Positions 28,839 through 39,725 of a stretch of DNA of 64,000 bases are shown here, piece by piece. Numbering within the stretch: position 1 is the first letter of the stretch; every line of letters starts with the position of its first letter. Under the pieces are notes generated by a model. That model was not told the DNA's origin. It saw only the letters and a program-made list of their open reading frames with translations, and ran no database searches. A program made the position numbers and the translations under genes. The stretch is taken from assembly GCF_000191045.1 (NCBI RefSeq), contig NC_015185.1, forward strand, positions 186,001-250,000, in the 5' to 3' direction. This DNA is from Desulfurobacterium thermolithotrophum DSM 11699. GTDB taxonomy: Bacteria; Aquificota; Aquificia; Desulfurobacteriales; Desulfurobacteriaceae.

Positions 28839-29330
28839 ATGGAAAGAAAAGATTTTGGTACTGTTTCAAAATTAGGAAAGAAAACGGATTATACTTTTGA
28901 ATATACTCCGGAAGTTTTAGAGAAATTTCCTAATAGATTTCCAGGAAAAATTTATTGGGTTTCCTTTAACTGTCCTGAATTTACTACTCTGTGTCCTATT
29001 ACAGGACAGCCAGATTTTGCAACAATTTATATTCAGTATATTCCTGACAAATGGCTTGTTGAAAGTAAATCTTTGAAGCTTTATCTCTTCTCTTTTAGAA
29101 ATGCGAGGGATTTTCATGAAGATACAGTTAACAGGATAGCAGATGATATTTTCAACCTCCTTAATCCTCTTTATATAGAAGTCTATGGGGAGTTTAATCC
29201 TCGGGGAGGAATTTCTATAGACCCTTACGTTCAAAGATACCAAGAACTTGATTGGGTAATAGAGCTTGCAAGGGAACGTTTTAAACTTCATAGAATTACT
29301 CCACCGGACATAAGGAGAAACCGTGGTTAA
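28839..29330 (+). CDS. queF: NADPH-dependent 7-cyano-7-deazaguanine reductase QueF
   Basis: The 163-residue product is the short unimodal QueF of the tunnelling fold. The catalytic Cys lies in TTLCPITGQPDFAT, and the NADPH/substrate part includes VESKSLKLYLFSFRN, FHEDTVN and GEFNPRGGISIDP. It reduces preQ0 to preQ1 in queuosine synthesis for tRNAs with GUN anticodons; the adjacent tRNA-Glu is not a substrate. It overlaps the next gene by eight bases. Confidence 0.95.
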   Translation: MERKDFGTVSKLGKKTDYTFEYTPEVLEKFPNRFPGKIYWVSFNCPEFTTLCPITGQPDFATIYIQYIPDKWLVESKSLKLYLFSFRNARDFHEDTVNRIADDIFNLLNPLYIEVYGEFNPRGGISIDPYVQRYQELDWVIELARERFKLHRITPPDIRRNRG

Positions 29331-30192
29331 AGTGCTGATCTTAGGTGGAAGTGGAGCTTATTTCCTTGAAAAAGAAGCTTTTGGGAAGATTGTTGAGAAA
29401 AAACAGGTAGATACTCCTTTTGGACTTTCTAACCCTATTTATAAACTTAAACATGAAAATAATTTTGAGTTTTTCTTTCTTTCTAGGCATGGTGAAAAAG
29501 ATTACGAGATAACAGCTCCTTTTGTTAACTATAGAGCAAATATATATGCTGCAAAATCTTTAGGAGTTGAAAGAATAGTTGCGTGGACTGGACCAGGTTC
29601 GATGAGGGAGGATTTTAAACCTGGTGATTACGTAATTCCAGATGACCTTTTAGACTTTACAAAAAGTAGAAAATACACCTTTTTTGAAAACGGTGGTTTA
29701 GGATTTGTTAGACAGAGTCCTGTTTTTTGTCCTGAAATTAGGGATGTCTTGAATTCTGTTCTCAAGACTTCTGGATTTAATTATCACTGTGGTGGAACGT
29801 ATGTTTGTACAGAAGGTCCCCGTCTTGAAACACCAGCAGAAATTGAAATGTTTAAGCGAATGGAAGGAGAATTAGTTGGTATGACTCTTATCCCGGAAGT
29901 TTTCTTAGCAAAAGAACTTGAAATATGTTATGGAGCTCTTTGTTATGTGACAAATTACGCAGAAGGAATCAAACCTTATGGTTTTAAATCAGGAGTTCTC
30001 TTTGAAGGAATGCTAACAGAGGAACAAAAAGAGCAGGTTGACCTTGCTGTAAGTAATTTTCCAAAAATCATGAAAAAGGTAGTAGAGGTTCTTGTTTCAA
30101 AAGAAAGAAATTGTCCCTGTAAAAGCTTAATGGAAAGATATCGCTTAAAAGGAAGAATAGGAGAAAACTGGAAGGAGTGGATACATAGTTAA
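29323..30192 (+). CDS. MTAP/PNP-family purine nucleoside phosphorylase, probably methylthioadenosine or methylthioinosine phosphorylase
   Basis: The 289-residue phosphorylase has LILGGSGAY, the phosphate-binding SRHGEKDYE and GPGSMREDFKPGD segments, and EGPRLETPAEI. The selectivity loop reads CYVTNYAEG, with Asn where human MTAP has Asp, which in this superfamily favours 6-oxopurines; methylthioinosine is therefore possible. A CPC motif near residue 266 recalls the CXC of hyperthermophile MTAPs. The GTG start overlaps queF, and it ends four bases into the convergent DUF475 gene. It would recycle MTA released by speE and bpsA. Confidence 0.82.
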   Translation: MVKVLILGGSGAYFLEKEAFGKIVEKKQVDTPFGLSNPIYKLKHENNFEFFFLSRHGEKDYEITAPFVNYRANIYAAKSLGVERIVAWTGPGSMREDFKPGDYVIPDDLLDFTKSRKYTFFENGGLGFVRQSPVFCPEIRDVLNSVLKTSGFNYHCGGTYVCTEGPRLETPAEIEMFKRMEGELVGMTLIPEVFLAKELEICYGALCYVTNYAEGIKPYGFKSGVLFEGMLTEEQKEQVDLAVSNFPKIMKKVVEVLVSKERNCPCKSLMERYRLKGRIGENWKEWIHS

Positions 30193-31178
30193 AACAAGTG
30201 TTCTGTTTTTCTAATAGATGTATATAGAGATGAAAGAATAAATACAAGTGCAACAGTACTTATCACTGGTTCAGGAATGTGGTGGAAAAGTTGAGCTAAC
30301 ATCATTATTCCGAGGCCTCCGATTCCCCAGTGAGCCCCATGTTCAAGATAGGGAAGTTCTCGAAGTTTTCCAGATTCAACAAAGTAAACGGTTAAAGATC
30401 TCAGAATAAAAGCACCAACTGATAGACCAAGTGTAATAATGATGAGATTTTGGCTTATAGCAAACGCACCTACAGCTCCATCTAAAGAACATGAGGCGTC
30501 TAAAAGTTCTAAGTAAATGAAATTTGCAAGTCCTCCACTAGATATGCTATTCCTTTTAAAATATTCAATTGCTCCTTTTATAAAATGCACTAGCTCAAAA
30601 AGAAGAATTCCTAAAATCATTGCAAGTAAAATATTGGAATCTTTTTTAAGGAAACCAACGATAAAGACAACTGTAAGTGCAACAATAAGCTTAATTTCGC
30701 CTACTTTTGCAAGTTTTGCAGCTTTTTCTTCAAGAAATCTTATCCAGTAGAGCTCCTTTCCTGCATCAAACAACCAGTTAATAAAAACCATTAAGAGAAA
30801 AGAACCTCCAAAGGAAAGAATTAAAGGTTCAGCAATCTCAAGATAGTGAGCATATTCTTCAGGATTAGAAAACGCCATTTCAGTAACTTTTTCTATACCA
30901 ATTCCTGCGGTTAAGGATACTATAAGAACAGGAAATAAAAATCTCATACCAAAAACTGCTATTATCATTCCCCAAGTGAGAAATCTACGTCTCCAAATGT
31001 AAGACATACCACTTAAGACAACAGCGTTCATGACAGCATTATCAAAGGAAAGAGAAATCTCAAGGAGAGAAAGAGTTGTTCCTTCAAAAATGCCCTTTAC
31101 TCCCATATAGAAAAACTCAATTATCCAACTTATTATTAAAACAAGAGTAAATTCCAATAACAGTCTTCTAAACGTCAT
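30189..31178 (-). CDS. DUF475 integral membrane protein (TerC superfamily)
   Basis: The 329-residue protein has about eight hydrophobic segments and two acidic intramembrane motifs characteristic of DUF475: ISLSFDNAVMNA near residue 45 and DASCSLDGAVGAF in the second half. The TerC superfamily includes metal (Mn) exporters, but the function of DUF475 is not established. It follows the heptosyltransferase-like gene by 21 bases, so it is probably third in the rubredoxin operon. Its 3' end overlaps the phosphorylase gene by four bases. Confidence 0.85.
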   Translation of the reverse strand: MTFRRLLLEFTLVLIISWIIEFFYMGVKGIFEGTTLSLLEISLSFDNAVMNAVVLSGMSYIWRRRFLTWGMIIAVFGMRFLFPVLIVSLTAGIGIEKVTEMAFSNPEEYAHYLEIAEPLILSFGGSFLLMVFINWLFDAGKELYWIRFLEEKAAKLAKVGEIKLIVALTVVFIVGFLKKDSNILLAMILGILLFELVHFIKGAIEYFKRNSISSGGLANFIYLELLDASCSLDGAVGAFAISQNLIIITLGLSVGAFILRSLTVYFVESGKLRELPYLEHGAHWGIGGLGIMMLAQLFHHIPEPVISTVALVFILSSLYTSIRKTEHLF

Positions 31179-31199
31179 TCTTTAAGTTCCTCTTTGATT

Positions 31200-32177
31200 T
31201 TATCGGTGAAATTCTACCAGAGATATAAATTCTGAAACTATTTTACTTGGAGGTATTTCAAAACATTTTCTTTCTTTGCATTTAGTTTTTCCATGAAGGG
31301 AGCATGGAGAACAGGGAAGGTTTCTAGTGATTGCTTTTCCTTCATCTTCATAAGGTGCAAAGCCAAAGGCAGGATGGGTAGGGCCAAAAATTGCTATTAC
31401 TGGTTTTTTAACGGCTCTTGCCATATGAACAACTGCAGAATCGTTTGAAATTACTCCCCTGGATAGAGACAAAACAGATAAACTTTCTCTTATTGAAAGT
31501 TTCCCACATAAGTTTATAGCTCCTGTCTCTAAGGATAGTTTTTCTCCTATGTCCTTTTCTTCTTTTCCTCCTACAATAACTGTTTTAATATCTTTTCTTT
31601 CTAGTATCTTTATAATTTCTCTAAAGTTTTCTTCTGGATATCTTTTTGTTTTCCATCTTGCGCCAGGAGCTATTACTGCAAAATTACTTTTAGGTAAGAG
31701 CTCTTTTACTTTTTCTACTTCATGATGAAAGATAGGAATTTCAGGTCTGGGATTTTCTATTTCGACTCCAATTTTTTTAAAAGTTTCTGCATACATTTTT
31801 GGAACATAAAGCCACTTTGCTTTAAAAGGTTTAAATGTAATCATTAAACGTCTTAAAATACTTTTTTTACTATACTTAAAAACAGGAAATGGTAAGTATC
31901 TTGATAGGAAAAAAGTTCTTAGATTTCCATGAAGATCAAATCCATAGTCATAATCTTTTAACTTTTCAGAAAGTTTTTTTAAGGATTTAAGGTTTTTGTA
32001 CTTTCTTTTTTCTACTTCTATAACCTTGTTTACTCGATAATCTCCTTTAAAAACTTCTCCAAAAGGCTTGTATGTCAAAAGATCAATTTCGATTCCCTTT
32101 TCTCTCAAAGAATTAAAAACAGAACTAACAAGTATTACGTCTCCTAAGGAAGAAAACCTTATTATTAATATCCTCAT
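31200..32177 (-). CDS. Glycosyltransferase family 9 (heptosyltransferase-like)
   Basis: The 325-residue GT-B enzyme starts [20 protein letters not shown], the WaaF/WaaC N-terminal signature, and has AVIAPGARWKTKRYPEENF, VIVGGKEEKD, ISNDSAVVHMARAVKKPVIAIFGPTHP and a Cys-rich C-terminal CSPCSLHGKTKC. Such enzymes add heptose to the LPS inner core at the inner membrane, which implies a Gram-negative envelope. The ATG at 32177 shares its A with the stop of the upstream rubredoxin gene (TGATG); an in-frame TTG at 32180 is less likely. Confidence 0.9.
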   Translation of the reverse strand: MRILIIRFSSLGDVILVSSVFNSLREKGIEIDLLTYKPFGEVFKGDYRVNKVIEVEKRKYKNLKSLKKLSEKLKDYDYGFDLHGNLRTFFLSRYLPFPVFKYSKKSILRRLMITFKPFKAKWLYVPKMYAETFKKIGVEIENPRPEIPIFHHEVEKVKELLPKSNFAVIAPGARWKTKRYPEENFREIIKILERKDIKTVIVGGKEEKDIGEKLSLETGAINLCGKLSIRESLSVLSLSRGVISNDSAVVHMARAVKKPVIAIFGPTHPAFGFAPYEDEGKAITRNLPCSPCSLHGKTKCKERKCFEIPPSKIVSEFISLVEFHR

Positions 32178-32356
32178 CAATCGTCAACAGGTTCAAATTT
32201 ATCCTTTGTAACTCCACATATAGGACATACCCAATCATCTGGTATAGCTTCAAAGGAGGTTCCTGGAGGCACGTTATTATCAGGATCTCCTTCATCAACA
32301 TCGTAAATATATCCACAAACGGTACATCTCCAGAGTTTGTATTGTTTTTCTTCCAT
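32177..32356 (-). CDS. rub: Rubredoxin
   Basis: This short gene codes for 59 residues beginning [19 protein letters not shown] and ending FEPVDD. The two iron-binding pairs CTVCG and CPICG, plus [23 protein letters not shown], are diagnostic of rubredoxin, a one-iron electron carrier common in anaerobes and used by oxygen/superoxide-reducing systems. GGAGGA at 32362-32367 precedes the ATG. Its stop overlaps the next gene, so both are translated from one message. Confidence 0.96.
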   Translation of the reverse strand: MEEKQYKLWRCTVCGYIYDVDEGDPDNNVPPGTSFEAIPDDWVCPICGVTKDKFEPVDD

Positions 32357-32440
32357 GATTCCTCCAGCTAAAGAAGAATTTTATATACTTTCTTTCAAAA
32401 TTATAAACTTTTCTAAATTTTGCTACATCTGGAGAATTAA

Positions 32441-32728
32441 ATGGCTGCTGCTATAGGTTTTTTGGAAGTTCATTTAAGAATACCAGAAGCTCATTCTTTA
32501 AAAGAGAAAAGGGGAGTTGTAAAAAGAATTATTGAAAGATTAAAAAATAAGTTCAACGTTTCGGTAAGTGAAATAGGAGAGCAGGATAAGTGGCAAAGTT
32601 CTGTAATAGGAGTAGTAACTATTGCTAGCAGTAAAAAAGTAGTAGATGCCACCTTAGAAAAGGTTGTTGTTTATATAGAGGACCTCTATCCAGGAAAAGT
32701 GATTAACTACTATAAAGAAATATTTTAA
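32441..32728 (+). CDS. DUF503 family protein (YlxP-like)
   Basis: The 95-residue protein matches DUF503: GFLEVHLRIPEAHSLKEKRGVVKRIIERLKNKFNVSVSEI and DKWQSS. The family includes B. subtilis YlxP, often near infB/rbfA and suspected to act in ribosome maturation, but its biochemical role is unknown. Here it lies 33 bases before the FadL-type channel gene, an unusual neighbour. It diverges from rubredoxin across an 84-base A/T-rich gap that must hold both promoters. Confidence 0.88.
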   Translation: MAAAIGFLEVHLRIPEAHSLKEKRGVVKRIIERLKNKFNVSVSEIGEQDKWQSSVIGVVTIASSKKVVDATLEKVVVYIEDLYPGKVINYYKEIF

Positions 32729-32761
32729 GATGATTTTATTTTTGAGAATGGGAGGCACGGA

Positions 32762-34051
32762 ATGAAAAAATTTTTTTCTTTTTTCCTCCTACTTTCTATT
32801 CCATTCGTTGCCAAAGCAGGAAACGTTGATACTTTTGGAATTGGCTCAAAGGCTACGTCTCTTGGAGGAGCATTTTCAGCGTATGCAGATGATCCATTTG
32901 CTGTCTATTATAACCCTGCTGGCCTTACTCAAATAAATGGTTCTTTAATTTCAGTAGGAGCAGAATACTTAAGTCCTACTCTAAAGGTTTATAATTTTAA
33001 GGCTGTTGATGGTGATGGCTTAAAAGTTCAGCCTTACGATGTTTCATTTACAGATACTTCTAATAATCTTATTGTCCCACATTTTGGTTTAGCAACTTAT
33101 CTTTTTGATAATGTTTATTTTGGTATTGCAGCTTATGTTCCTTATGGTCTCCATATTAAATGGGAATCTGATCCTTCTAAAAATCCAGCAGCTTACAATG
33201 GTTTTGAGTCCTACTATTTAAGGGGAGTTGTAACACCTACTCTTGCAATAAAGCTTTCTAAAAAACTTTCAGTAGGTTTTGGAATATCACTTGGAAGGTC
33301 TGATGCAGGAACTCAGAGAAGAATTTACTCTCCTTCAATTCCAACGCTTCACAATAAAACGATAAAAGGAGAATTTAGTGACGATTTTAATTACTCTTTC
33401 AATTTTGGTTTAATGTATAAACTTTGTGATAATCTATCTCTTGGCTTTACATATAGATCAAGAACAAGTACTGATTTTAAAGGAACTGTTGAAATAGTAG
33501 AACTTAGTCAAAAAGTAAAAGCAGAGACCAGTATTGACCATCCAGCTCAGATTCAAGCAGGTATTAGATATCAACCAACTAAAAAGCTAAATCTTATGGC
33601 AGATGTAGTGTGGACAGACTGGAGCTCCATTCAAGATTACACGGTTAAATTTGACAAACCTTTTCTTGGTAAGAAAGAAGAAAAATTTCCAAGAAACTGG
33701 AAAGATACAAAACAAATAAGATTTGGTATCGAATATAAGTGGAACGAGATTGTAACTTTAAGAGGAGGATATTACTACGATCCATCTCCAATTCCAGATG
33801 AAACCTTTGACATGCTTTGGCCAGATGCAGATAAGAGAACGTATTCTTTCGGTGTTGGTTTGAATTTTGGAAAACTTTCTATAGACTCAGTTCTTCAGTA
33901 CATAACTGCTAACCATAAAAGAAAAATTGATGGTGAAAGTGTCGAACTTAACAGCAGTTATGAGGGCGTAACCGGAAATCCTGGGACAGTAGCTTTATCG
34001 GCAGATGGACATCTATGGGGATATGGAGTTACTGTTAACTATAGATTTTAG
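32762..34051 (+). CDS. OmpP1/FadL-family outer-membrane transporter
   Basis: The 429-residue protein has a signal peptide (MKKFFSFFLLLSIPFVAKAG, cleavage about residue 20) and the FadL N-terminal plug signature TFGIGSKATSLGGAFSAYADDPFAVYYNPAGL. Alternating hydrophobic strands and a terminal aromatic (YRF) are as expected for a beta barrel. FadL proteins import long-chain fatty acids or other hydrophobic molecules. It is followed after 12 bases by a VolA-like lipase lipoprotein, suggesting a joint lipid-uptake system. Confidence 0.92.
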   Translation: MKKFFSFFLLLSIPFVAKAGNVDTFGIGSKATSLGGAFSAYADDPFAVYYNPAGLTQINGSLISVGAEYLSPTLKVYNFKAVDGDGLKVQPYDVSFTDTSNNLIVPHFGLATYLFDNVYFGIAAYVPYGLHIKWESDPSKNPAAYNGFESYYLRGVVTPTLAIKLSKKLSVGFGISLGRSDAGTQRRIYSPSIPTLHNKTIKGEFSDDFNYSFNFGLMYKLCDNLSLGFTYRSRTSTDFKGTVEIVELSQKVKAETSIDHPAQIQAGIRYQPTKKLNLMADVVWTDWSSIQDYTVKFDKPFLGKKEEKFPRNWKDTKQIRFGIEYKWNEIVTLRGGYYYDPSPIPDETFDMLWPDADKRTYSFGVGLNFGKLSIDSVLQYITANHKRKIDGESVELNSSYEGVTGNPGTVALSADGHLWGYGVTVNYRF

Positions 34052-34063
34052 GAGAGGGATAGG

Positions 34064-35971
34064 ATGAAGAAGTTGTTAAGCCTGTTGATAACTCCTATGT
34101 TATTTTTTTCATGTGGAGGTAGTCTTCAAAAAACAAGTTCAGCTCCAGAACTTTCTGCTGATAGTTCAGTTTTTGAGAGGAACGGACTAGTGTTTGATCC
34201 ATTTGCAACAGAACCTGATAGTCCTTTAGGAATTCCATTTCCCAATGATCTATTTTGGAATTCTACTTATGTTTACTTTGACCCTTCAACTACGGATAAT
34301 CTTGAAACCAAAGCTCTATATGAAGCAATAAATCAGTTACAAATAAAGGGATTTAGTCCAAATACGCCAATATTTATTCCTCTTATAGACTCTATTCAGC
34401 TGGATGTGGAATCTCTAAAGAGTAACTTAAAGATTTTTGACTTAACGGCTTTAGCCTTGTGTTCTTCTAATAGTACGTTTTGTAATTTAATAGACCAAAC
34501 AGAGAGACTTGAGATTATCCAAGAAGGAAATTACATTAAACTTTATCCTACTAAACCTTTAGAGGCTGGACATAAGTATGCTGTTGTTCTTATAAACGGA
34601 ATTAAAGATGTAAATGGCAATCCCATTCTTTCTCCTCAAGCCTTTAACAAACTAGAAGAAGAAGGAAAACTTGATGAACTTTATGGAGCTCTTTCGACAA
34701 TTAATCCGAATTTAAATAAAGATAATATTCTTGAAGCGTTTACTTTTACAACCGCAGATAAGACTTTGTCTGTTTCTGACCTTGGATCTATAAAAAGATA
34801 TCTTGAATCTCTTAATCAAGGTGAAAATGCAACGCTAACGATTTCTGGAATTTCCTATAACGAAATTGAAAACGATTATAGAAGCTTTGACTTGGGAAAC
34901 ACCACACTATCCCCTCTTTATGGTGTTTTGAAACTTGTAAGTAGCGATAACAATCTTAAAGCTTTGATTTCTTCAGGTAAATTTCCAGCTTTTGATATCA
35001 CAAAACTTTCAGAATTGTTTACCAAAATTAACTTAGGAGAAACATTTGACATTAATGATTATGTTAAATTCATCCCCATATATTTTGGAAACAGAGATCT
35101 TTACAGTGGCTCTGTTTATATCTTCCAGCATGGATTAGGTGGAAGTAAAGAAAGAGTAGAAGCTCTTCTTCAAGATATCCAGCTTCCAGTTGTTGCAATT
35201 GACTTGCCTTTCCACGGAGACTATACAAAGCTTACAGAAAACAGTACTTTTGAATGCAGTGAAGGAAAGTGTTTCCTCACATCAAATGTTGTTCAAGATA
35301 GATTAAACATTTATCAAGCAGTTTTTAACTTAAGATTATTAGAACTGCTTATAAGAAACGGTTTTTATGACCTAAATGGAGATGGAAATACCGATATTCC
35401 TTCAGCTGTAAACTTTCTTGGAATTTCAATGGGCTCTATTGTAGGTTCTATTTACGCAAATTATGGAACTCCCAATAAAGTTGTTTTAAACGTTGGTGGT
35501 GGAAATTTTGTTTCAATCCTTGATAGAGCGACAAATTCCTTGATTGAATCTTTGCTTGAATCAGTAGGAGTAAAGAAAAACACTAATAAGTACTGCATGC
35601 TTCTTGGAATTTTCCAACTAATTCTTGATCCAGCTGATCCAGTTTACGTTGGAACAACAAACTTGACAAATACTATTATTCAAAGTGCATATCAAGATAC
35701 TGTTGTTCCTAATGTTTCAAATAAAGCTTTAGCAAGAAAAGTTAACTTTGACAGCTATGTACAAATAGAATCTCCTGATCCTAATAATCCACTATCTACA
35801 GTTCCAGGTTGGTATATGTTTGGAAATAGCACATATTGGGTAAATCATGCCTTCTTGCTTCATACAAACGTTGAAAACTATCCTGAAGCAAAAGAACACT
35901 TAGACGTTGAATTTCTCCAAAGAGCACAAAAAGCTGCAAGAGAACAAATCTATAATTTCCTTTCTAACTAA
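34064..35971 (+). CDS. VolA/Pla-1-like lipase lipoprotein
   Basis: The 635-residue protein has a lipoprotein signal with Cys17 (LFFSCGG). Its N-terminal half resembles the bacterial virulence factor lipase N-terminal domain (FDPFATEPDSPLGIPFPNDLF). The C-terminal half is an alpha/beta-hydrolase with oxyanion-type QHGLGGSKE and nucleophile elbow GISMGS. VolA of Vibrio is a surface lysophospholipase encoded beside fadL, as here. It presumably releases fatty acids at the cell surface for the FadL channel. No terminator hairpin is seen after it, only a T-rich stretch. Confidence 0.85.
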   Translation: MKKLLSLLITPMLFFSCGGSLQKTSSAPELSADSSVFERNGLVFDPFATEPDSPLGIPFPNDLFWNSTYVYFDPSTTDNLETKALYEAINQLQIKGFSPNTPIFIPLIDSIQLDVESLKSNLKIFDLTALALCSSNSTFCNLIDQTERLEIIQEGNYIKLYPTKPLEAGHKYAVVLINGIKDVNGNPILSPQAFNKLEEEGKLDELYGALSTINPNLNKDNILEAFTFTTADKTLSVSDLGSIKRYLESLNQGENATLTISGISYNEIENDYRSFDLGNTTLSPLYGVLKLVSSDNNLKALISSGKFPAFDITKLSELFTKINLGETFDINDYVKFIPIYFGNRDLYSGSVYIFQHGLGGSKERVEALLQDIQLPVVAIDLPFHGDYTKLTENSTFECSEGKCFLTSNVVQDRLNIYQAVFNLRLLELLIRNGFYDLNGDGNTDIPSAVNFLGISMGSIVGSIYANYGTPNKVVLNVGGGNFVSILDRATNSLIESLLESVGVKKNTNKYCMLLGIFQLILDPADPVYVGTTNLTNTIIQSAYQDTVVPNVSNKALARKVNFDSYVQIESPDPNNPLSTVPGWYMFGNSTYWVNHAFLLHTNVENYPEAKEHLDVEFLQRAQKAAREQIYNFLSN

Positions 35972-36007
35972 AGATTTTTTTCTTTTTTCCTTTCTTTTTC
36001 TCTTCTT

Positions 36008-36421
36008 TTAAAGCTTCATTAATTTTTTTATGAATTCCTTCCAGTTCCCAAAAGGAACTTCTGTAAAGGAAAGATTTTTAATTATTAAAGGATTAAGAAC
36101 ATAAACCCAAGCATCAACAAAATCGTTAAATTGAATAAGCCTTATAGGTTTTCTAATTCTTAGATAGAAACTCCTTTCTGGAAAAGATTTATAAAATTCT
36201 TCAAATAAGTCAATTGCTGCAAGAGTTAGGGAATCTACTCTATAAACTTCTCCAAAAACTTCTCCCTCACCCTCAATGACTCCCGGATACCCTTCTTCTA
36301 AGTGAAGAAGCTTTGCACCATAGAGAATACCATGACCAACAAACTCTGAGTCGAAAAGAAACGTATGGGCGGAAAGCCCAGACATTAAAGTGCCATAGAC
36401 AAAAAGAAGCTCGTAGTACAT
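36008..36421 (-). CDS. Gamma-glutamylcyclotransferase-like (AIG2/GGCT fold) protein
   Basis: The 137-residue protein shows the GGCT-fold signature LFVYGTLMSG near the start, GEVYRVDSLTLAAIDLFEEF with the candidate catalytic acid, and a short C-terminal strand region. Family members act on gamma-glutamyl amines or peptides; the substrate here is unknown. The ATG at 36421 (a TTG is one codon earlier) follows the gyrB stop by nine bases, so the two are cotranscribed. Confidence 0.83.
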   Translation of the reverse strand: MYYELLFVYGTLMSGLSAHTFLFDSEFVGHGILYGAKLLHLEEGYPGVIEGEGEVFGEVYRVDSLTLAAIDLFEEFYKSFPERSFYLRIRKPIRLIQFNDFVDAWVYVLNPLIIKNLSFTEVPFGNWKEFIKKLMKL

Positions 36422-36430
36422 CAAACTTCC

Positions 36431-38872
<2,442 letters not shown>

Positions 38873-38902
38873 TTAAAATTATAGCAAAATATTTGTAAAT
38901 CA

Positions 38903-39004
38903 ATGGTTACCGTTGGCTTAAAGAAGAAAAAGGGATTGAGTTTCCATTCTAACGATCTTACCTTCCTTACGAACGAAGAAGAAAGAAAGTTAATAGAATC
39001 ATAG
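38903..39004 (+). other. Unrecognised 33-codon open frame in decayed DNA
   Basis: A short open frame (MVTVGLKKKKGLSFHSNDL at the start) ends in TAG at 39002-39004. No ribosome-binding site is seen and no family is recognised. It may be a fragment of a broken gene like its neighbours. Confidence 0.2.
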
Positions 39005-39050
39005 TTTTAAGATAAAGGATATTATAAAGTAATTTACGTACGGGGGAGTT

Positions 39051-39252
39051 GTAGCTATTACTAAAAAGCTAATTACTATAAGCGAGAAGCTTGATAGCGA
39101 ACTTTTATTCTATTGTGAGTTACCCAGCGAGATTTTACTTTGATTACTTGGATGTAGCTGTTGCCGAAAAAATAAATAAGGAAATAGAAAAAGGCAGAAT
39201 GAAAGTTTATGAAGCAGAAGAGGTTTTTAAAGAGTTGGAAATAGATGTATAA
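39051..39252 (+). pseudogene. Decayed antitoxin-like gene
   Basis: Two frames together resemble a small antitoxin. Frame one gives AITKKLITISEKLDSELL and then fails at a TGA near 39141. A shifted frame continues RFYFDYLDVAVAEKINKEI and EAEEVFKELEIDV to a TAA at 39250-39252. GGGGGAG lies just before the first codon, which is GTA where a start would be expected. The stop overlaps the ATG of a toxin-like remnant, the usual antitoxin-toxin arrangement. Confidence 0.5.
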
Positions 39253-39500
39253 ACTCCTATTCTCTGAAGTTGCCAAAAAAGATTTAGAACATTTTAGTAT
39301 TAAAGAAAGTAAAGAAACTTAAAGAGGGCAGTAAGTTTTACAGGTTTGTGATTGCCAGGAAATAAGAGCTTTTTTTAGAGTTAAAAATAATTAACTTGTT
39401 ATCTTGATATTGAGAGTAGGAAAACGAAAGGATATCTGCAAAGGATTATGATTTGATAAAACTTGGATTTAAATTCACTAAAAATAAATCTATTGAATAG
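39245..39500 (+). pseudogene. Decayed RelE/ParE-like toxin gene
   Basis: The ATG at 39245 opens MYKLLFSEVAKKDLEHF, the typical N-terminus of RelE/ParE-type toxins, but stops after 25 codons at 39322. Further family-like pieces appear in other frames: VKKLKEGSKFYRFVIARK, then RAFFRVKNN and LDIESRKTKG, ending SAKDYDLIKLGFKF before a TAG at 39498-39500. Several indels or stops show the gene is dead. Confidence 0.5.
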
Positions 39501-39725
39501 ATAGTGGAAATTGAAGAAAGAGCTAGTGACATCCTCCCAGGGAATGTTCATGCAACTGCGTAAATTCTATCATGCTTATAAAGTGCAAAAATTCTATGGA
39601 ATTGACCTGAGGGGTTTAATAATTACCTAACTTACTACTTCCTACAGTTTACCCTACACCTATGACACTTCTTACTCGTGTATGCAAGATTTATGCAGTC
39701 AAATGTCGTCTAATTTCTAACTATA
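39501..39725. other. Gene-free, possibly degraded stretch
   Basis: I find no open frame with coding character on either strand. The piece around 39526-39545 (TGACATCCTCCCAGGG) resembles ends of IS200/IS605-type elements but cannot be confirmed by eye. It is probably remnant DNA continuous with the decayed toxin-antitoxin locus. Confidence 0.35.

Noticed and set aside
32125-32316. Minus-strand frame overlapping rubredoxin
   Set aside because: It is out of frame with the clear rubredoxin cysteine motifs and shows no family features.
39520-39720. IS200/IS605 end or guide-RNA remnant
   Set aside because: Only a short resemblance (TGACATCCTCCC); no TnpA or TnpB coding remains could be recognised, so it is kept as a remark only.
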